This document shows positions 52,877 to 63,271 of a DNA stretch of 64,000 nt, piece after piece; positions within the stretch are counted from its first letter, which is position 1, and each line of letters begins with the position of its first letter. The stretch lies in assembly GCA_031771865.1 (NCBI GenBank), contig JASISA010000036.1, positions 992,001 to 1,056,000 on the forward strand, written 5' to 3'. The notes below the pieces were generated by a model, which was given only the letters and a program-made list of their open reading frames with translations, was not told where the DNA came from and did no database searches. The position numbers were made by a program, and so were the translations under genes. The DNA is from Nothophaeocryptopus gaeumannii. Taxonomy: Eukaryota; Ascomycota; Dothideomycetes; Mycosphaerellales; Mycosphaerellaceae.

Positions 52877-54070
52877 ATGCCCTGGGCACGAAAGGGAGCT
52901 AATAAAGTGCAGTACCTGCCCTCTAGCAGCTCTGTAAGGGAGCAGAGTCCAGCACACTATCAGGACCAGCACCAACCTCAGAAGCACTATCGCACACCGC
53001 AGAAACGAGCACTCAGGCAGTCATCTAGGCTCTCAGAACGGCTTGGGCAGACCAAAAGGCAGCTATTTCAAGAGCATGGGTTTACAGAAAGGAGTGGGTA
53101 TAGAGCGCTAGCCAGCAATACTTCTTCTCATACCTCTGCCTTGAATCCTGGAAGGAATAGGGATAAGATGCCTCCTGAATTGGTAGAGGAGCTTCTAGAC
53201 TATCTATACGGCAATACAGCTTTTAACCAGCCTGGAGGCTACTCATTCTGGAAGCGCTCCTTAAGTTGGCAGGAACTAAGGACAGAGACAGGTATTCAAG
53301 CCTCCTGGCAGACAATTCGGCTTCGACTCGCAGAGCGTGGATACCACCGTTGCAGGGCCTGCTGGGGGCGATATATTAAGGAAGAAACGCGTATCAATCG
53401 AAGGAAGTTTGCTAGAGAGAAGCGTAAGGAGCCTCTATCTTGGTGGAGGCGTATTCGCTTCTCTGATGAGACACATCTTGCTACAGGGGATGAGAATAAC
53501 AAGCATGTAACCCGTGCCTGGTGGGAGATTCACGAGCCTTCTTGTCAGCAATATAAGTCACAAAGTAACAAGACAAGCCTCCACTACTGGGCAGCTGTTG
53601 GTTACAACTACAAGAGCGCTCTTTACCTCTACCTTGACGGGGAAGGAGCTGGCAACCTTACTATGGATGATTACATTCAGATCCTTGACAATACCTATAC
53701 CTTGGACAAGCTAGCAGCAGGCAAAGCCGGTGACCTCTGGATACTTGAAGAAGACGGTGATTCTGCACACGGGCATGCCTCAGCAAACAACAAGGTAGTG
53801 CAGTACAAGAAGAAGCACTCTATCGAGTGCTACAAGAACTGTGCCTACTCCCCTGACCTTAGCATTATTGAGACAGTATGGAGGGCTCTTAAACAGAAAG
53901 TCAGTGCCTACTGTTACTACTACGGCTGCAAAGATAAGGAAGATTTGAAGGGTATTATACAGCTAATGTGGGCAGAGATTGATCAGGAATATATCAATCG
54001 CTTGGTTGATGAAATGCACGAGAGATTGGACGCAGTATTGGACGCTGGAGGGCTAGCAACACGCTTTTAG
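52877..54070 (+). CDS. Tc1/mariner-type transposase (DDE_3)
   Basis: A single uninterrupted 397-residue ORF from ATG 52877. The N-terminal half carries a helix-turn-helix DNA-binding region (about 95-170, with SLSWQELRTETGIQASWQTI and RLRLAERGYHRC). The catalytic triad is visible: first Asp in RIRFSDETHLAT (about D196), second in EEDGDSAHGHAS (about D294), and Glu in SPDLSIIETVW (about E333). I count roughly 38 residues between the second Asp and the Glu. It would cut and paste its element at TA sites. No stop or frameshift is present, so it may be active. Base use is more AT-rich than the neighbours. Confidence 0.92.
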   Translation: MPWARKGANKVQYLPSSSSVREQSPAHYQDQHQPQKHYRTPQKRALRQSSRLSERLGQTKRQLFQEHGFTERSGYRALASNTSSHTSALNPGRNRDKMPPELVEELLDYLYGNTAFNQPGGYSFWKRSLSWQELRTETGIQASWQTIRLRLAERGYHRCRACWGRYIKEETRINRRKFAREKRKEPLSWWRRIRFSDETHLATGDENNKHVTRAWWEIHEPSCQQYKSQSNKTSLHYWAAVGYNYKSALYLYLDGEGAGNLTMDDYIQILDNTYTLDKLAAGKAGDLWILEEDGDSAHGHASANNKVVQYKKKHSIECYKNCAYSPDLSIIETVWRALKQKVSAYCYYYGCKDKEDLKGIIQLMWAEIDQEYINRLVDEMHERLDAVLDAGGLATRF

Positions 54071-54151
54071 ATACCTACGTGACTCTACACTATGAACAAC
54101 ACCTTAAACTGTCTATATCTTGTCTATACCATGCCTCATTGCTGCAGGTTG

Positions 54152-54191
54152 GTCAGGGGTATGCGGCTGAATAAGCTGCCAAGCCCCTGAC
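54152..54191. repeat. Subterminal hairpin in the transposon's right end
   Basis: Arms GTCAGGGG (54152-54159) and CCCCTGAC (54184-54191) are perfect inverse copies around a 24-base loop that itself contains a weak inner pairing. The last base overlaps the right terminal repeat. It could be a transposase binding or structural site. Confidence 0.55.
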
Positions 54192-54222
54192 TGCCGTTTA
54201 TTCTTGGATGTAGCCTGCCGGC
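54191..54222 (-). repeat. Right terminal inverted repeat of the Tc1/mariner element
   Basis: Starts CTGCCG and ends GTAGCCTGCCGGC, followed by TA. Its reverse complement matches 52743-52774 at 28 of 32 positions. Confidence 0.85.
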
Positions 54223-54413
54223 TAAAACATCTCATGACTGATCAGTGTCTCAACGAAGAGGGACAATAAGTCCCTGGGCAATACAAGTTCTTCCATTTCG
54301 CTTTGTACACAGCCGATACCCATGATTCCTACATCACTGGCAAGCCTCCAACGCCTCGCTTTACTTGTAAGTGGACGTTTCAATGATCACGCCTGCATGC
54401 CGCAAAAGAAGGA

Positions 54414-57311
54414 CTATCTCGCAGACGAGGAAGCCGCTGCCCGATTAGCAGCCGCCTGATGCGCTAGCCTAGTGATATCTGGATTGACCATCAACTGCGG
54501 CTGTTCTTGTTCGGGAGCTTTGCGGCCATCAATCCTCCGTAAGAATTCGCGGACTCGTCCGACTTCCTGATCACCAATGCTGCCTCGCTCGGACTCAACG
54601 GCGGCGACAAGAGCCGGAAGCGATTCTTCGACCTTGTCTTCTGGTGTACCAGTGCAAAGGGAAACGACCTTTCGGTAGAGTCCTTCAAGCTCCATCGACT
54701 TGGACCTCAGCTGATCTGCCTGAGATTGGAGCTTAGCATTGCTCTTCGTATAAGCGTTCAGCCTCGCCTTGAGTAGTTGCGGAGCAGGCAAGGATCCAGT
54801 GACCAAACGACGTTGGTGCGCATCCATCCTGGAGTTCAAGTTCTCATTAAGATCCATAAGCCAGTCTGGTTCCAAGTCCACGGCAGGCGATTGCGACTTT
54901 GTCCTCTGGATCTTCTTCGCTGCGGCCTTCTTCCGCTCAATCTCACGCCTGAGGTTGGCGATCTTCAATTTGCGATCGACTCGCCGGCTGACGCGCTCTT
55001 TCATTTCTTGAAGCTTTTCGAGTTCAGATTTTTGCATTGAGCTGAGCTCGCGGATACGCTCATTCAAGCGGTCAATCGCCTCGGTCTTGGAACGCAAAAG
55101 CTCTTTGTGAGAGGCAAGATTTTGCGTAAGCATGGATGTCATAGCTGTAATCTGTGTCAGTGAGCTCGGGATCACAAAAGTGCGAAACGGATGATTTGTA
55201 GGGTAACGCACACTGAATCACTTCCTGCCCAAGGTCGTCAGCCTGGCTCGCTGATGTTGAGCCTGCGGTCTCTCCATCTGGAGTGGCCGCTGGCATGCGC
55301 GGATACGTTGGAGGGCCATTTTGTGAGCTTGCCAAACCGCCGTTCAATCGTGGCTGCTCGCCGGGCTCAAGACCAACGCCAAAGTCTTTGGCACTAACAC
55401 CTTTGTTGTTTGGAAGGCTGGGGTCTGCGTGAATCTCAAGCAGCTGTTGGATGATGCTGCGGTTTCCAATCCTCGCGACCAGATTAAGGGCAGTGTTACC
55501 AGCCTTGTCACGAGCGTTGACAATCTGCGACAGGAAGCGGACCAGACTGATTGGTCCTCTTGGTTGCCCCAGTGGTGGACGCTCAGTGTCTTGACTGGAC
55601 GACTCTCCATTACTTTGTTGAGAAGCTTGTGCTGCAGCGAGTGCCGCAACGCTCGCGGCACCTTGGACGGCGTTAGCAGTCTCTGGCTTGGTTCCTATTC
55701 TCACCAAGAACTCCAGCAACGCCTCCAGATAGTACTTGCTACTCGGAGCGCGACCTTTGATGCCAGAGGAAACGGCTATGTGGTGCAGAATAGTGCGGCC
55801 TTGCAAGTCGCGGACGTCAATGAGGGGTCCTAGCACTTCCAACACCTCCGGGAAGCAAGAATGCTCCCAGCAATTGTTCACGAGCACAGCACTAATGAGC
55901 GGCGACTGTCCAGCAGCATTGCCGCGCCATATGCTTGCGCCTTTCTGAATAAGCAGCTTTAGTAATGGTACCTTGGCCAAAGTCGCTGCCCAGTGCAGCG
56001 CATTGTTGGCTGATGCATCGAGAGGCATATTCAAGTCTTCGTTCGACAGCTCTTGAAGTGCTCTGTGCGAAGCGTAGTCAGTTCGACCTTGTTCTGCGAA
56101 GAGATCAAGAATCAAGTTCATCTTCTCTTGCTGTTCTTCAGTAGAAGGGCTTGGCAATGGTGGGAGCGCAATAGGATCACCCTGCGCATTCACTGACTCC
56201 TGCATCAGCGCGTTGTCAAACAAGAAGCTCTCGTTGGGCTCAGTTGGAGTCACTGAACGCATGGATGTGTCTAGAGGCAGATTTGGTGGCTCCATGCCTT
56301 GACTGTCTGGGCGCATTCGCTTTCTTGGCGGCTCGCCATTGGTTTGTGTGTTATAGCCTGAGTCAGGCTTGCCATCAACCTCAGACGCCATGCTTTGCTG
56401 ACTTCCAGATGGCTCCTGTTGAGACTGCCGGCGGATGTTTGATGGTCGCGGTGTGCTAGAAGTTCTCGGTGCGGGCGAGTTTAATCTGGCGGCCTTGTTC
56501 ATGGCGGCCAGTGCTACCGAGGTCGTAGGTGAGATGTTCGAGAAGAAGGTACCATTAGTGCCGGGCACGCCATTGGATCGTGGATCCAGACTGGAGTTCG
56601 TATAGAACTTCTTCCTTTGCGCTGCCATGGCCTGCTCCTTGGTGGGCGTCTCCTGAGAACCCTGGCCTTGGGAACCGTCTGCGCTCACATCGTACTCCAG
56701 AAGTGGTCGCAGGATGTCCTCGACACCGTATTGACGACAGAACTCACGTCCACGTCGATAGCTGATCCACGTGCCCTGGTACTTGCCGTATCCGCCTTGC
56801 ACCTTCTCATGTTCGCCAGTTAGAATCTCCTTCTCAAGCACCTTGGTTCGCTTTCCCTTGTCAACGCCTGCGACCTTTAGAATCTGGGTTGCATTGAGCC
56901 ACCCATCACTGCGTCGGCGCATGACAGCGACGCCACCGATTTCCATTTCATATACTGATACGCCAGAATAGACAGCCTATCGTAACGTTAGCGCACAGGA
57001 AGGTTTCCCTCTACGTTATGTCCTACGGTATATATTTGCGGCTTCTCATTGTATCCTCTCATCGCACTCATCGCGCCTTCTCCAAAACTCCTGGCATAGC
57101 CCGGGTTGCTCACGGGGCCGTTGGGAAAGCTTTGCGCATAGCCGGGAGTGGGCTGCGACATGGATTGCGGTTGCTGCTGCGAGCCATCGAAGCTCATACT
57201 GTATCCGTGGCCATGGCCAGTATAGGACGGAAGGCCATTCGGTTGGCTACTCGGCGAGGGCTGCGAATGCGACATGTGCTGGTATGACTGCCGCTTGTGA
57301 GGGGTCGGCAT
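54414..57311 (-). CDS. mbp1: APSES transcription factor, Mbp1/MBF type
   Basis: Three exons (57027-57311, 55212-56976, 54414-55144; introns 56977-57026 and 55145-55211), 926 residues from ATG 57311. The DNA-binding subunit of the MBF complex that drives G1/S genes. A Gln/Ser/Pro-rich first exon leads into the APSES/KilA-N domain, created by the first splice (IYT-AVYSGVSVYEMEIGG), then VMRRRSDGWLNATQILKVAG and GTWISYRRGREFCRQYGV (about residues 92-190). A linker with a basic PPRKRMRP signal follows. Ankyrin repeats cover about 410-600 (NNALHWAATLAKVPLLKLL, DLQGRTILHHIA, AGNTALNLVARIGN). The last exon is a coiled coil (ELEKLQEMKERVSRRVDRKL) for partner binding. Confidence 0.92.
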
Positions 57312-57629
57312 CGCGAGGCAGAGCTGAACGTTGTTGTGCACTCATGCAAGGAGCCGCGGTGATGGCAGGAAGTGGAGATGTCTTGGTGTGGATGCAAGTG
57401 ATGTGAGAGGGTCGCAAAGTGCTCGCATTGATGCCGATGCTGGGAAATGTGCAGTAACGGGAGGGTTGGCGACGTGTGTGCGTGAAGCGCGTCGCGTTCG
57501 CGAGGCTCGTGTGCAAGATTGAAACTCCGGATCGGCGGCACCTGCCGTCTCATCAATCCTCGGTTCACGGTAGTCTGTGAGAAGCTTCGTACGTACACGT
57601 GCGATGAGATGAGGTGTAATTAGAATGAG

Positions 57630-58960
57630 ATGAGCTGGAGCGCTGGAAGGAGACAGGCCTTCACGCAACAATGGAGATGTTACAGTTTGCATGCCTCGAA
57701 ATCTGAGGTCGCGAATACTTTCAAGCCACCAAAAGAACTTCATGCAATCGTCAAGCAGGAAAACAGCCTACACTTCGCGTATACCTCCGAGTCGCAATGG
57801 GCCACTCGGACGCGCAGTACATTGCGTGCCATCCTACGAGAATGCAGCTACCTCCCTGATCCGAATGCGCGCCAGTACATGAAGAGGCACACCATCGAAC
57901 GGTTCCAGACCTACTCCTTCAAAGCGTGGAAGAATCGGAGCAATCCTGAATTCGGATCGCGTCTGGCCGAAAAGCATGGAGAGGCTAGGCAATGGCTCAG
58001 TCGCCTAGAGCGCGCGAATGAGGGCGATCGTAAGGCGCTGCTTAAGATCCTGCTGTGGACGTATGGCCGAGCTGGGAAGAGAAGGCATCTCCTGATGGAG
58101 CCCCTGATGCCGACTGCTGGCAGGGAGGAGATCCAGAAGATTATCGAGAACGAAGTCGAGAGACAAGACACCGAGAACGAGGATATAGAGGAGAGCGAAT
58201 CTGCTTCAGACGTGGGAGAAGATGAGTTGATTCAATATGCGAACAGCAGAAACTATTCGCGAGACCCAGCGAGCGACCCAGGACAAGCGACGGACATCAA
58301 GGAAGTACACGATCAGCTTGCAACTCTCAAGAAATCCTCGCCACGTCTTTCACCTGAGTTGCTCGCTCTGGCGAAGTCCCAGATGAAAGCGGCTCCTCCG
58401 ACTCTCGCACGCAGGAACCCCCGCCGTCTAGAGCCGGCCTTTCCTGAGCGCAACGCAAGACTGCTTCCAATGCCGCAGAGGCGCGTCAAGAATATGACCG
58501 CCAGGTTTTATGCGAAGCTTCTAAACACCATTCTCCCACCTATACCGGATGCAGAATTCATGCAGCTGAGTGACTGGGCTCGTGGGAAGAATATGCCAAA
58601 GATCACCATCACTCGACGCAAGCCAAAATCGGCACGTCTCCACTTTGGCAAGTATGGCGCACTTGAGGTACGCAAAATCTTTGGAGTAGCTTCACTAGTT
58701 GGCTGATTCGAAGCGGCGTACGTGCTAATCTGCAGCAGGCAGTCGTGATCCAAGGCCGAATTGATGCGAAAACATTCGGCAACCGCGAAGCCCACAATAT
58801 CACACCGCGTTTTATGCAACGACTCTGGGCCACAGCACTCTCTCAATGCTGTCGAATGACTGTCAGCAAATCAGGCACCTGCCACATTCACTGGGGTCAT
58901 CTGATAGATGGCCGATTCGACTCTGACGACAAGCCGAAACCAATAGCAGCAGCTGGCTGA
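57630..58960 (+). CDS. LYR-motif (complex 1 LYR-like) protein
   Basis: Two exons (57630-58667 and 58739-58960, intron 58668-58738), 419 residues from ATG 57630. The LYR-type segment lies near residues 60-95 (STLRAILRECSYLPDPNAR, then MKRHTIERFQTY). LYRM proteins are small mitochondrial adaptors for Fe-S or acyl-carrier protein; this long fungal variant adds a central acidic and basic region and a C-terminal helical part. The second exon supplies NITPRFMQRLWATALSQC, the usual end of such proteins. Mitochondrial location is inferred. An unspliced reading would stop 12 codons after the donor. Confidence 0.8.
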
Positions 58961-59736
58961 AATCATGCCTCCGCGTCAGCGGGAGTCTGTTCGGATTGCA
59001 ATTTTCCACCAAAACTAACACTTTCTATAACGATCGTAAACAGGTACGGTACTACGTATAAATTTTAGACTTGCTATAACTCTAGACGACTACTCGGACT
59101 CCTAACGGCTTGAGTTTCACGTCCTATATCTCGTTATAGCGTAGGTCAGCGACCTATAAATACTAAGGATATTACTCATTATTAAATCATAGCGAATTTA
59201 TGTAGATTAGGATAGGTCATTAACTTCATATATAAATATCTCGCTATATAGTTACATGTGATACGTTCTTAAGAGTGCATTTCATTCAGCGTGCGACTAT
59301 CTATCGATACTTTGAACATCGCTATCTAATAGGCCCTATACGCTGTGTAATGCGCCCTTAAAGTAAGTTGGTTTTGGTGGAAATCCCAGAAAACGAGCAG
59401 ACTTCCGCTGTCGCGGAGGTACTCCGTGGGATGGGAAAGAAATGTTTCCAGTTCCCGTGCAATTCGGCCCTTGCTTGAAACATGAGCAGTTGCAATTGTT
59501 CCAGACTGGAAGTTCAGACTGCGTGGGAAGCGACTACGCCTGCGGGCTGAAGCTCCTCCACACTTTCCATGCAAGGCCGAATTGCTGCTGCAGGAACAAT
59601 GCATGCAGCTGGCAGGGCGTTCTACTTTCTCGATTCTGTTATCTTCGCCGTTCAAGACTCACAACTCAACAACACACCTACAAAACATCGACAATCTAGC
59701 TCGATCTCGAATATCCTCAACTGCACCTAAACGACA
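58961..59736. other. Intergenic with AT-rich island
   Basis: 775 bp between the LYR protein and the acetyltransferase. The part from about 59000 to 59345 is strongly AT-rich and TA-dense (for example TATATAAATATCTCGCTATAT), unlike the GC-richer surroundings. No coding frame. It could be a repeat remnant degraded by C-to-T mutation, but no recognisable element remains. Confidence 0.55.
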
Positions 59737-60366
59737 ATGGCATCATCCCAGCCTTCTATCACGCTTGCTACGAGAGAAGGTTAGTAGCTTCTGGGTGCTC
59801 ATAACCTACCAGTATACTCACTTCCTCCAGATGTACACGAGATCCTCGGCATGATCAAGGAGCTTGCCGCCTACGAGAAGGAGCCGGACAAAGTCCTTGC
59901 GACCGAAGAGACGCTCGGCCGTACCCTTACATTCGCGCCTTCCGCTCAGCACACAAATACCGGCTACGCCAAAACGCTACTCCTTCGCCTGCCCACCACC
60001 CTCTCAAAAATCGACGAACAAGAAGGTCTCAAGCCTGGCGCTGTAGCTGGTATGGCTATGTACTTCAACAACTACAGTACCTGGAGGAGCAAGCCAGGTA
60101 TCTACCTTGAGGACCTGTTCGTGCGACCACAGTACAGAAAGAGAGGATACGGCAAGCTGTTGATTCAAGCATTGGCTCAAGAGGTCTTGAAGATTGATGG
60201 CGGCCGGCTGGAGTGGAGTTGCTTGAAGTGGAACACGCCAAGTCTGGACTTTTACAAGAGCTTGGGTGCTGTCAGAATGGAGGACTGGGTCCAGCTGAGG
60301 GTGGATGGCGACAGGCTAGAGAAGCTTGCCATGGGAAAACCACAACCGGTCGAGAACCAGAAATGA
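59737..60366 (+). CDS. GNAT N-acetyltransferase, diamine/spermidine acetyltransferase-like
   Basis: Two exons (59737-59779 and 59831-60366, intron 59780-59830), 192 residues. It transfers acetyl from acetyl-CoA to an amine. The fold starts SITLATREDVHEILGMIKELA, with a FNNYSTWRSKPGIYLEDLFV strand pair. The acetyl-CoA loop is VRPQYRKRGYGK (about 112-123, R/Q-x-x-G-x-G). WNTPSLDFYKSLGA near 155-168 is the characteristic last helix and Tyr. Length and the NYSTW segment match spermidine/spermine N1-acetyltransferase-like proteins, so polyamines are the likely substrate. Confidence 0.87.
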
Positions 60367-61400
60367 GTCTGCGCGACGGGCATTGGTCGACAAACGGGTG
60401 GAGGATGGCTGTGAGTTGACCTAAGTCGATTGCAAGCCCTTCTGGACAAGAACTAGGCCGCCTGAAGCACCCGCCTCTTGTATCGTTATCCCGAAATCGA
60501 CATCAACATCTTCGCAGATCCGAAACATCGCTGGAACCTCTATCTCATGACGGTGCGCTCAGCTCTACATTGACATGCCAATGGACTGCGGTCAAAGATT
60601 TTCTGTTAGAAAGAAGCGACTGTCAATCGTGTCGTCCCGACCGGATCATGTTCCTGAGCGGTTCCGAATCCGTGGAATGGCAACATGTTCGAAGAATGAT
60701 TGAGCTGTGACTGAATTTGTACAGGTCGTTTAGTCAATAAGCACGATTTAACTGATGATTCAATACACTCAAGATCCGAAGTTCGCATTCCCAGGCCTTC
60801 CTCGCCAAGATCATCAAAGTGGCAGCCACATGCACCCCACTGAGGGCGCACTCGTCCCGCTTTTTCAGCTCGCTCCGCCCTTCCAGAAATGGTGAAAGAT
60901 GAGCTCGTGGCAGCCACAGATCGCACCCTACTTTCCAACTCCATCTCAGATCTCTCCGAAATGTGAGCCCGTGGAGAGAGACAGGGTCGAGCACGACAGC
61001 AACCAGCAACACCGCAAGTTAACATCGTGTGGAATCTTTCAGCCCTCCAATCCTGGCTTACAATGACGGTCATACAGATTACTGAAATTTCAGCCCTATA
61101 GATGGTGGACGCCACAAGGATAGGTGCAACATATTCACAACAAGTGGAGCTAGGAAGCTCTACCGAAGAATAGTGCCGATCAGCCTCTCACTGGAGCTCG
61201 ATGTGGAGGATCTCGCTGCGGGGATTGCATATTCGAAATCGATTTCAGAAGCATTTGGCTGTCGTCACGTTGCAGAGATGTGGTATGATACTAATATATA
61301 GCTGAATGAGAGCCTCCTCTGAGGCTGTCGTTCACAAATCCTCACTGACTGAGTTTTCTGTGGGGTTGGTTTTGCGCATTTCGTACTCCTACCACACAAC
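60367..61400. other. Intergenic
   Basis: 1.03 kb before the aldehyde dehydrogenase. Minus frames at 60606-61115 and 60734-61012 overlap in different phases and have no domain. It likely holds the dehydrogenase promoter. Confidence 0.45.
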
Positions 61401-63058
61401 ATGGCTTCCTTCGAGACAAGACTGTTTATCAACAATGAGGTATGTAGCTCTCTAGATTTTCGGTTATCTCAATGGAGGCAAAATACTAACATGCCTCCAA
61501 GTTCGTCGACTCCCAGTCCGGCGAGTTCCTAACCTGCTACAACCCCAACGACGACTCACTCGTCTCCGACAAGATCCACGCTGGCGGGGAGAAAGATGTC
61601 GATGCAGCTGTCGCAGCCGCAACCAAGGCTTTCAAGACCACATGGGGCCGCATGGACCCCACCGAACGTGCCCAACGCATGCAGAAGTTTGCCAACTTGA
61701 TCAGGGAGAAGGCTGGAGAAATGGCCATCCTCGAAACAAAGTGTATGGGTTCTGCGGTCGGTACTCAGACCATGGGATACCAGGTGGGAGCGCAGTTGTT
61801 TGATTATTATGCGGGTTTGGCGGATAAGATTCATGGGGCGGTTAGTTATCCGAACTCGCAGGGGAAGTATAAGATTATTCAGAGGGAGCCGATTGGAGTT
61901 TGTGCTGGTATTGGGGCTTGGAATGTTAGTGCTGTGTTGTTGGCTTGGAAGGCTGCTGTGAGTATCCATTCCCCTCCTAAAGACTTCCAAACGTACTGTA
62001 CACTGACGTCTTGAATACAGCCCGCCCTCGCCGCCGGCAACACCTTCGTCTACAAGCCCTCTGAAAAAGCCCCCCTCGGAGCCCTCGGCCTCGCCGCCCT
62101 CGCAAAAGAATGCTTTCCACCGGGAGTAATCAACATCGTCAACGGTGGCGGCAAAGTCGGTCAACTCCTCGCCTCTCACATGCAAATTCGTCAAATCGCC
62201 TTCACAGGTTCCACAGCCACCGGCCGCAAGATCCAAGAATACGCCGCTAAATCTAACCTCAAGCGCGTCTCCTTGGAGCTTGGAGGCAAGAGCCCCTCGC
62301 TCATCTTCGACGATGCGGACCTCGACATCGCAGTCGCCAAGTCAGTCGAAGGCATCATGGCCAACACCGGCCAAATCTGCGCCATGGCTTCTCGTGTTTT
62401 CGTGCAAGAATCCATCGCCGAGAAATTCATCGCGCACCTCAAAGGCGCCTTTGAGGCTTTCTCATCCGGAAACTTCATCGGCGACCCTTCTGATGCCAAC
62501 ACTCAAGCCGGACCTATCGCCGATAAGGCGCAATTTGCCCGCGTGATGGAGTTTCTCGATATCGGAAAGAAGGACGGTAAGCTCGTTACAGGAGGTGTGC
62601 AGAGGGGTAAGAACGGTCTCTTCGTCGAACCAACAATTTTCTCCGACTTGCAGAGTTCGTCGAGGATTGTGCAAGAGGAGGTCTTTGGACCGGTTGTCAC
62701 GGTGCAGACATTCAAGGATGAGGCTGGGGCGATTGAGATGGCTAATGATACAGTTTTCGGGCTGTCTGGTAAGTCTCACATATCTACTCCCTTCTTGGGT
62801 TTCTGTCTGGATGTGTGTAGTATACTGACTGACCTTTTTCTCTGTCCAGCCTGCATCTACACCAACTCGATCAGCCGTGCGCTGCGTGTCACACGCGAGA
62901 TGGAGGCTGGATCGATTGCTGTGAACGATTGGTACTTCCCATCTCCTGATACACCATTCGGGGGTGTCAAGCAGTCTGGTTATGGACGAGAGGGTGGTCT
63001 TGAGGGACTTAATGAGTACCTCCAGACTAAGACGATCCAGATCAACATCAACACCTAG
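61401..63058 (+). CDS. Aldehyde dehydrogenase (NAD(P)+)
   Basis: Four exons (61401-61439, 61502-61957, 62021-62768, 62850-63058), 483 residues from ATG 61401. It oxidises aldehydes to acids. Rossmann segments are clear: GVCAGIGAWNVS, YKPSEKAPLGAL and FTGSTATGRKI. Catalytic residues: general base Glu in SLELGGKSPS (about E251) and nucleophile Cys in NTGQICAMASRV (about C285). VFGPVVTVQTF and NDWYFPSPDTPFGGVKQSGYGREGG complete the signature. I infer a cytosolic enzyme, since no targeting signal is seen. The spacing resembles betaine/aminoaldehyde-type members, but substrate is not determined. It neighbours a polyamine-type acetyltransferase, which might link both to polyamine breakdown. Confidence 0.92.
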
Positions 63059-63271
63059 GTGTGATGGGTGCAGAGAATGTATTGCTGTTATGAAATCAGT
63101 ATCTTGTATGTAAATAGCCGAAATGGAGACTGTCAACTCACCATCACGATCTGAACAACGCTCATCTCTCACCACCATTCCACAAATCGAGTGGTATCTT
63201 CAATATGTACAGTTATCCAAAATCTGCCGAGTGTAGTAGCTCTCCATCCCATCTTACATCCCGTCACTCTC
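63059..63271. other. Convergent intergenic region
   Basis: 213 bp between the stops of the aldehyde dehydrogenase and YME2. No supported feature beyond 3' UTRs. Confidence 0.4.

Larger units (their letters stand above)
52743..54222 (+). mobile_element. Tc1/mariner-superfamily DNA transposon, apparently complete
   Basis: A 1480-bp element bounded by 32-bp terminal inverted repeats (52743-52774 and 54191-54222) that match at 28 of 32 positions. It contains one uninterrupted transposase ORF and about 120-130 bp of non-coding DNA at each side. The right flank begins with TA, the expected Tc1/mariner target dinucleotide, but the left flank reads CT, so a clean target duplication is not visible. 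Ends were defined by matching the two repeats by eye. Confidence 0.82.

Noticed and set aside
54222..54224. TA target-site duplication of the transposon
   Set aside because: TA is present on the right side only; the left flank reads CT, so a duplication cannot be claimed.
61556..63178. Two long minus-strand frames under the aldehyde dehydrogenase
   Set aside because: They are shadows of exons with clear ALDH motifs on the plus strand.
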